In this document: positions 59,664-64,000 of the stretch, in pieces
Position numbering within the stretch: position 1 is the first letter of the stretch
Layout of the letters: every line of letters starts with the position of its first letter
Source: Corynespora cassiicola
Lineage: Eukaryota; Ascomycota; Dothideomycetes; Pleosporales; Corynesporascaceae
Direction of reading: 5' to 3'
DNA length: 64,000 bases
Assembly (NCBI GenBank): GCA_022059125.1
Contig: JAEUWY010000001.1
Coordinates: 5,270,001 to 5,334,000, forward strand
Program-made: the position numbers and the translations under genes
Notes under the pieces: model-generated
Told to the model about the DNA's origin: nothing
Seen by the model: only the letters and a program-made list of their open reading frames with translations
The model's database searches: none

Positions 59664-61146
59664 CCACGCCGCAGTAGACGGCTGTACCGGGGTACTACAT
59701 GGCCCCTACACAAATTTTCTGTGGTTGAGCTAAGACTGCAACACTATTTTTTGCGCAAGTCTTGCACCTATCATGTAGTTGATTGGTTAAAACTGTCTAT
59801 ACTAAGGTCTGATTGACTCAACATCAGGGTTCTTACCAAACAACCTGAGGTCATAAGCTGCTCTACTTCGGTAAACTGTGCGCTGTGCACATACTAGCAA
59901 AACGTAAAGCATCTCAATAGGACTGCATACCGAATTTTTCAGTAGAATCAACATTAAAAGCTTAGATTATCAGCTAGACACTACCCAAATATAGAGAATA
60001 CTCTGCTGTATAGGGAGTGGGAGCTAGGGCGGAGAATGGAGATCGTTTGACGCAGAAAAACTTATGCACTGGAGTTTTGTCTTCACTCATACGATATAAA
60101 AAGGACAGAAAGTTACATGGAATTGAACAAGTATGCTTAGTGGGAGGGGCAGGGCGATATCGAGGTGTACCAGAGCAGCTTCTCCGCTAGCTCCCAACGT
60201 CTCCTCGCACGAACCACTTACAGAGCCCCCGACCCAAATCCTACGAGACCCGGTAAAAAATATCACGCCCAGCATACTACTTGCATGGGGTTGCCTTTGT
60301 AATTTCCAGGGCAAAAAGCAGCAGCTTGGCTCATCTGATCCTAGCCTCAACTTCAACATTCTACATGTCCGTCGGACTCAAATTGACGACGATTATCACA
60401 CGCTAGGCATATGAGCCGGTAGAGATGGGGAGGATGAAGGAAGAATTTACGCACCTCCTCCTGGAGAGACGGACACGAACATTCACATAGACATAGACAT
60501 CACTACTCGTCAAATCGCAAAAGCGTAAACCTCTCAATGCAAAACAGCCATGTAGATTGTATTACACCCCCAAATCGTCTAGACAAGGTATGCAACTATA
60601 AAAAGGCACGCGCTCACCGCCCGCCATATCTATCGTTTCTAAGCTTCATCATTCAAAAGCGCCACCGCCGTCCCCTCATGCACCCCTCCGGTCTATCACC
60701 CCGTTGCCGTGACCCAGCAGCCGGGGGCCCGTGGAGAGGCGCATTCGGGATTCTACAATGATAAAAAAAAAAAGAGGGTATTGAGAAGCAGGAAACTTGT
60801 AAAAAAACGCCAGGCCCATGCTTTTTGTTGAATATTACGCCGTTTATGGGAAAACAAGAACTTTTTGTCTTAATCGTTGGACCGCCGTTTCGAGGAGGGA
60901 CTGGAAGGGAGAACGCCGTTGAGCCACCGAGAGTGTGGATGGGAAGATCGCTGGGAACGCGGCAGAGATGCATGCATGCAGCAGTAGTAGAGTGTGACAT
61001 GTACAAGGTAGTCGAGAAGAGTGTAGAGGAGCTGAGGTGTAGGATGGAGATGGAGCGCAGTGATGGCAGCACGAGTTACTAGACGCGTGCAACAGGACAG
61101 CAGGGCCGGTCCTGGGCGACGAAAAAACAAGAGCGTGTTTCATCGT
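59664..61146. other. Intergenic region
   Basis: 1.5 kb with no supportable gene. The left part is AT-rich; A-rich runs occur near 60763-60773. It includes the 3' flank of the PRELI gene on the right. Confidence 0.5.
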
Positions 61147-61814
61147 CTAGAACTTGGCCTCCTGCAGGATCTTGGAGTCCTGCTGCAGGCGCAGCATCTC
61201 GCGCTGCTCGGCAAACACCTTGCGGCTCATCTCGAGCACCATCTCGAAGCCCTCCTTACCCCTCACGGCATTCTGCTGGAAGCGCTCGACGGTGAATTGC
61301 TCGATCGAGTTCTTGATCTTCTGCCAGCCGCCGCACAGGGCGGTGATCTCGGCGCGCTGCTGGAACATTGTCTTCGCGTCGGGGGCTGACGCCGAGGGCT
61401 GGTAGATGCACGTCTCGCGCACGTTGAGGAGATCTGACCAGGTGAGGTTCATCGAGCACATGGTGACCTTCTTGGCCGTCGGGTCCACGTATGATGTCTC
61501 GTAAACGAGGGACGTGTCCTGTCCGCCGAGGATGGAGTTGATCCATTTGGGCGTCGACTGCTTGCAGGTGATGAGGCGCTCGGTGCGGAGCTGACGCGAT
61601 GATGTTAGCATGATGATGCTGATGCGGCAGCGGCATGGCGGCCAGGCGTTGGGATACTCACGATGCCAGTGTTGGGGTCTACGGTACGCGACAGCGTGTC
61701 AACGGCGATGACATGGGGCGTCTTCTCGTTCCAGGGACCGTACTTCCGCCAGTTGGACGTGGAAACCTCTTCCCAGGAGTAGTCGAACTCTGTGTTTTGG
61801 TGGAAGATCTTCAT
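61147..61814 (-). CDS. PRELI/MSF1-domain mitochondrial lipid transfer protein (UPS2/UPS3-like)
   Basis: Model: complement(join(61147..61590, 61662..61814)), 198 aa. The PRELI domain spans most of the protein: MKIFHQNTEFDYSWEEVSTS, WRKYGPWNEKTPHVIAVDTL, LRTERLITCKQSTPKW and the Trp-containing TWSDLLNVRETCIY. A C-terminal amphipathic helix follows. Such proteins work with Mdm35 in the mitochondrial intermembrane space to move phosphatidic acid or phosphatidylserine between membranes. The start MKIF followed by a Phe-x-His-like segment is the usual N-terminus (the family begins MK-F/I-F). The 71-nt intron is placed by DPNTGILRTERLI continuity. UPS2 rather than UPS1 is a guess from sequence flavour. 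Confidence 0.88.
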
Positions 61815-62969
61815 GGTGGAGGAGTTGTGCGGTGGCGTCGGGGTACAGCGAGAGAGCGCGGGGGAAGCGTGTCTTATTTCGATCGTTTTTCGACGGAGTG
61901 GTGAGTGGGCCGCGATGGGCAGAGCGGTGTATTGTGGGCGCGCTGGATGTTGAGTCGAAGGTGAAAGGAGGTCCAAAAAAAAGACTCAGTTCGGCAAAGG
62001 CGCAAAAGCAAGGGCCACCGATCTCGGTCGGGGATCCGCGGGAATAGATAAGCAGGATAAGCAACGGGCAGCCGCTATGGCAATATGGAGCGTCTTGGAG
62101 AGGGTCCAAAGAGTGTGTGCGATGCTCCGAGGGATGAGCACGCGAGCAATATATTGATCAAGGAAAGTGAAGTTGGGGGGGGCAGTCGGCCGTGTTGTTG
62201 GGATGAAGGCTTTATCATCGGACAAGCGCAAGCAGCTCGGCTGCGACGTTAGTGCCCAGGACGCCTCCGCAAACTTTTGCCGCCACATCCCACCGCAGGC
62301 TCGTCTCGACCAACGAGCGCCGCCGCGATGGCTCGCCCTGCAGCCCTTTCGATCCGTTTCCACCTGTGAGAGCCACCGGATCCGCACATCGCCTCCGATT
62401 CTGTCCGATGACGTTAATCCCGTTTCCATTCCCCGATTATTTGCCCTGCGCAAACCCCTCGAGTCAATCGTTGGTTGCGGGGTCCACGGGCCTGGCACAC
62501 GTCTCCCTCGGATGCTTCTGGCTGGCTCTTCGGGGACCCTTCGATGGCCTTCGTGCGAGATCGGCGGTAGCACGAGCACTCTCCAATTCCCATGGCCCAT
62601 TTGCATGTGACAGTCCCGTGCTCTGGAAAATCGCCCACCATGTGGAGAAGCACTAGCCGCATGAGGCTGACGGCATCCCAATGTAGCATAGACGGCAAGG
62701 CTGGCCTTTCGGCTCACGTGCGCATTCCAGGGCAAACACCCCCATAATATTCATACATTGCTGTCCGGAGAGCTGTCGCATGTCGACGCTACCATCCAGA
62801 CGCGGTCCTATTGTTACATTCCGAGGCATTTCACATGCCCCGGGTATAGTACATGGTTCATAATCTCTGCTGCTGACGCCCGTTCATGTGCGGCCAGAGA
62901 AGGGTATCCACGAAGAAAAGAGTCGAGAGGGAAGAACACAAAAAACGCCCGTGATGCTTCGTCAAGTCA
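61815..62969. other. Intergenic region
   Basis: 1.15 kb between two - strand genes: the PRELI promoter on the left and the DJ-1-like gene 3' flank on the right. Frames on both strands are uninformative. Confidence 0.5.
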
Positions 62970-63986
62970 TTAGCCGTCGTACTCGTCGAGCGGGGCAACG
63001 CCCGCTGCCGTCAGAGCATATTCCACTGCGTCGCCGCGGTCCCAGAAGTACTCCCGCATCCACGCAGTCACCATGTCCAGGGCGGTGATTGGAGAGCTGC
63101 TGCTCCAGAAATTCCCATGGCGCGTCCACGGGGCTTGCTGCCACGATGTCGCGGGATATCGCTGGCGCAGGCCTGGAAGCAGACAGGAGGGTGCAGCTGC
63201 CCTTTTCCGGTCCGGCAGGCCCGTCTGCACCAGGTTGAGAATGCCAGACGAGACCGTCATGACAGCCAACAGCTCAGGATTCGATATTTGCGCCGCGAGG
63301 AACGAGATGGCAGAGGGCGGAAGCTGGCTAGAAGAAAAGGTTCCTGGGATCAGGATCACATCGAATTGAGGAGCGTTTTCGAACGAGTTCTGCGCATTGT
63401 CAGCCCAGGGTCTCGGGGCAAAAAAAACAAAAAAAGATTGGCGTATCCGGCGGTGAGGAATGGGGCAGGTGGAACCTTTATCTCCTTGCCAGAATCTCTC
63501 AGATGGTCCAGTTGCAAGATCACCCAGGCGAAACCGGCTCGACCAAAAGCTCTCTCTTGGCCAAAGGAGCATTGGCTTGGGGAGGATCGTCGTATCGATC
63601 GTGTGTTGGCTAGTGTGCAGCAATTCGAATTGCTAGCTCACCGTAACTGGCATGCGAGCGCCAGAGGTGATGGAGAAAGATCCCTCTCCGCTCGGGCTGA
63701 CATAGCGAATGTCAATTTCGTCCACCGATTCGTCCAGAGCCAATCCTGGCGCGTTCAGTTTTGCGATGCGATTCCGTCCAATTGTGGATAGCAGATCGAC
63801 GGCGGCGAGGTCAAGTAGTTGGATCTGGTCCTGCCCCAGGATCACGACGCCAACCCTTATCGACGACTTGGAAGGGGGTGCATAGTGAAGGTTCAAATCC
63901 TCTTCTGACGTTGACGAGGTGGTGCAAAAGTAAAAGAGGTCTGCCTGTGACGGGAACGATGTGTATCCTCGTGGAGTGGCAGGCAT
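62970..63986 (-). CDS. DJ-1/PfpI-like protein lacking the usual nucleophile Cys
   Basis: Model: complement(join(62970..63389, 63642..63986)), 254 aa; the gene may extend beyond the window because the ATG is only 15 bases from its end. The fold signature is visible: IRVGVVILGQDQIQLLDLAAVDLL (first strand and Asp-containing loop), FDVILIPGTFSS (glycine loop), ELLAVMTVSSGILNLVQTGL (nucleophile elbow) and ITALDMVTAWMREYFWD (C-terminal helix). Where related DJ-1/ThiJ proteins have T-V-C-T-G at the elbow, this one has T-V-S-S-G, so the catalytic Cys is replaced by Ser. A role as a glyoxalase- or protease-like enzyme is therefore doubtful. The 252-nt intron is long for this window but gives a phase-0 join (ARMPVT|NSFENAPQ). 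Confidence 0.8.
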
Positions 63987-64000
63987 TGGGAAGGATGATA

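Overview
This window is nuclear DNA from a filamentous ascomycete (Pezizomycotina; Dothideomycetes is my best guess, from overall protein flavour only). The reasons are many short GT-AG introns of about 45-120 nt with CTAAC-type branch points, a HET-domain gene, a GPI-anchored Ser/Thr-rich cell-wall protein, a PTH11-like membrane protein, and an AT-rich tract that looks mutated by repeat-induced point mutation (RIP). All splice models below were read by eye. Each joined CDS keeps frame and gives a protein of the expected family length where the family is known.

Layout. 1-5.3 kb: CRM1/exportin-1. 6.7-10.3 kb: PHO81-like SPX-ankyrin-GDPD phosphate regulator. 10.8-12.6 kb: mitochondrial ABC1/UbiB kinase-like protein (MCP2/CQD2 type). 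14.2-17.1 kb: RSP5/NEDD4 HECT ubiquitin ligase. 19.4-20.4 kb: GPI-anchored eight-Cys protein. 22.8-25.6 kb: an apparent fusion of a PTH11-like seven-helix domain to an L-fucose-permease-type MFS transporter. 26.7-29.5 kb: HET-domain gene. 29.6-31.1 kb (-): SCP2-type thiolase. 32.5-35.1 kb (-): kelch single-pass membrane protein. 37.6 kb: tRNA-Ser(AGA). 38.2-39.4 kb (-) and 39.6-40.5 kb (+): SKI8 and guanylate kinase, divergent. 41.7-42.9 kb: RAE1/GLE2. 44.2-46.2 kb (-): RAD52. 46.6-48.6 kb (-): KEX1. 49.8-50.7 kb (-): SFM1. 52.2-52.8 kb: endosulfine (IGO1). 54.2-57.2 kb: a gutted MFS pseudogene, an AT-rich repeat island and a small secreted Cys-rich protein. 58.0-59.7 kb (-): F-box-like protein. 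61.1-61.8 kb (-): PRELI/UPS protein. 63.0-64.0 kb (-): DJ-1/PfpI-like protein.

Most of the window is conserved housekeeping sequence: nuclear export (CRM1, RAE1), protein turnover and processing (RSP5, KEX1), RNA decay and recombination (SKI8, RAD52), signalling (PHO81, IGO1) and mitochondrial lipid handling (MCP2-like, UPS-like). It is interrupted by lineage-specific stretches: the HET gene, the MFS fusion, the AT-rich island with its secreted protein, and the F-box-like gene.

The most unusual signal is in gene architecture. The HET gene cannot be read through with ordinary introns at its 28,459-28,606 gap, and its 27,940-28,064 gap is best explained the same way. In both, removing an inner intron rebuilds the donor of an outer intron (twin introns, 'stwintrons'), and the two-step splice restores the canonical HET motifs. 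Other oddities are a start codon split by an intron (PHO81), an ATG-only coding exon (SKI8), 12-nt and 18-nt micro-exons, and stop-free introns with lengths divisible by three in both nuclear-export genes.
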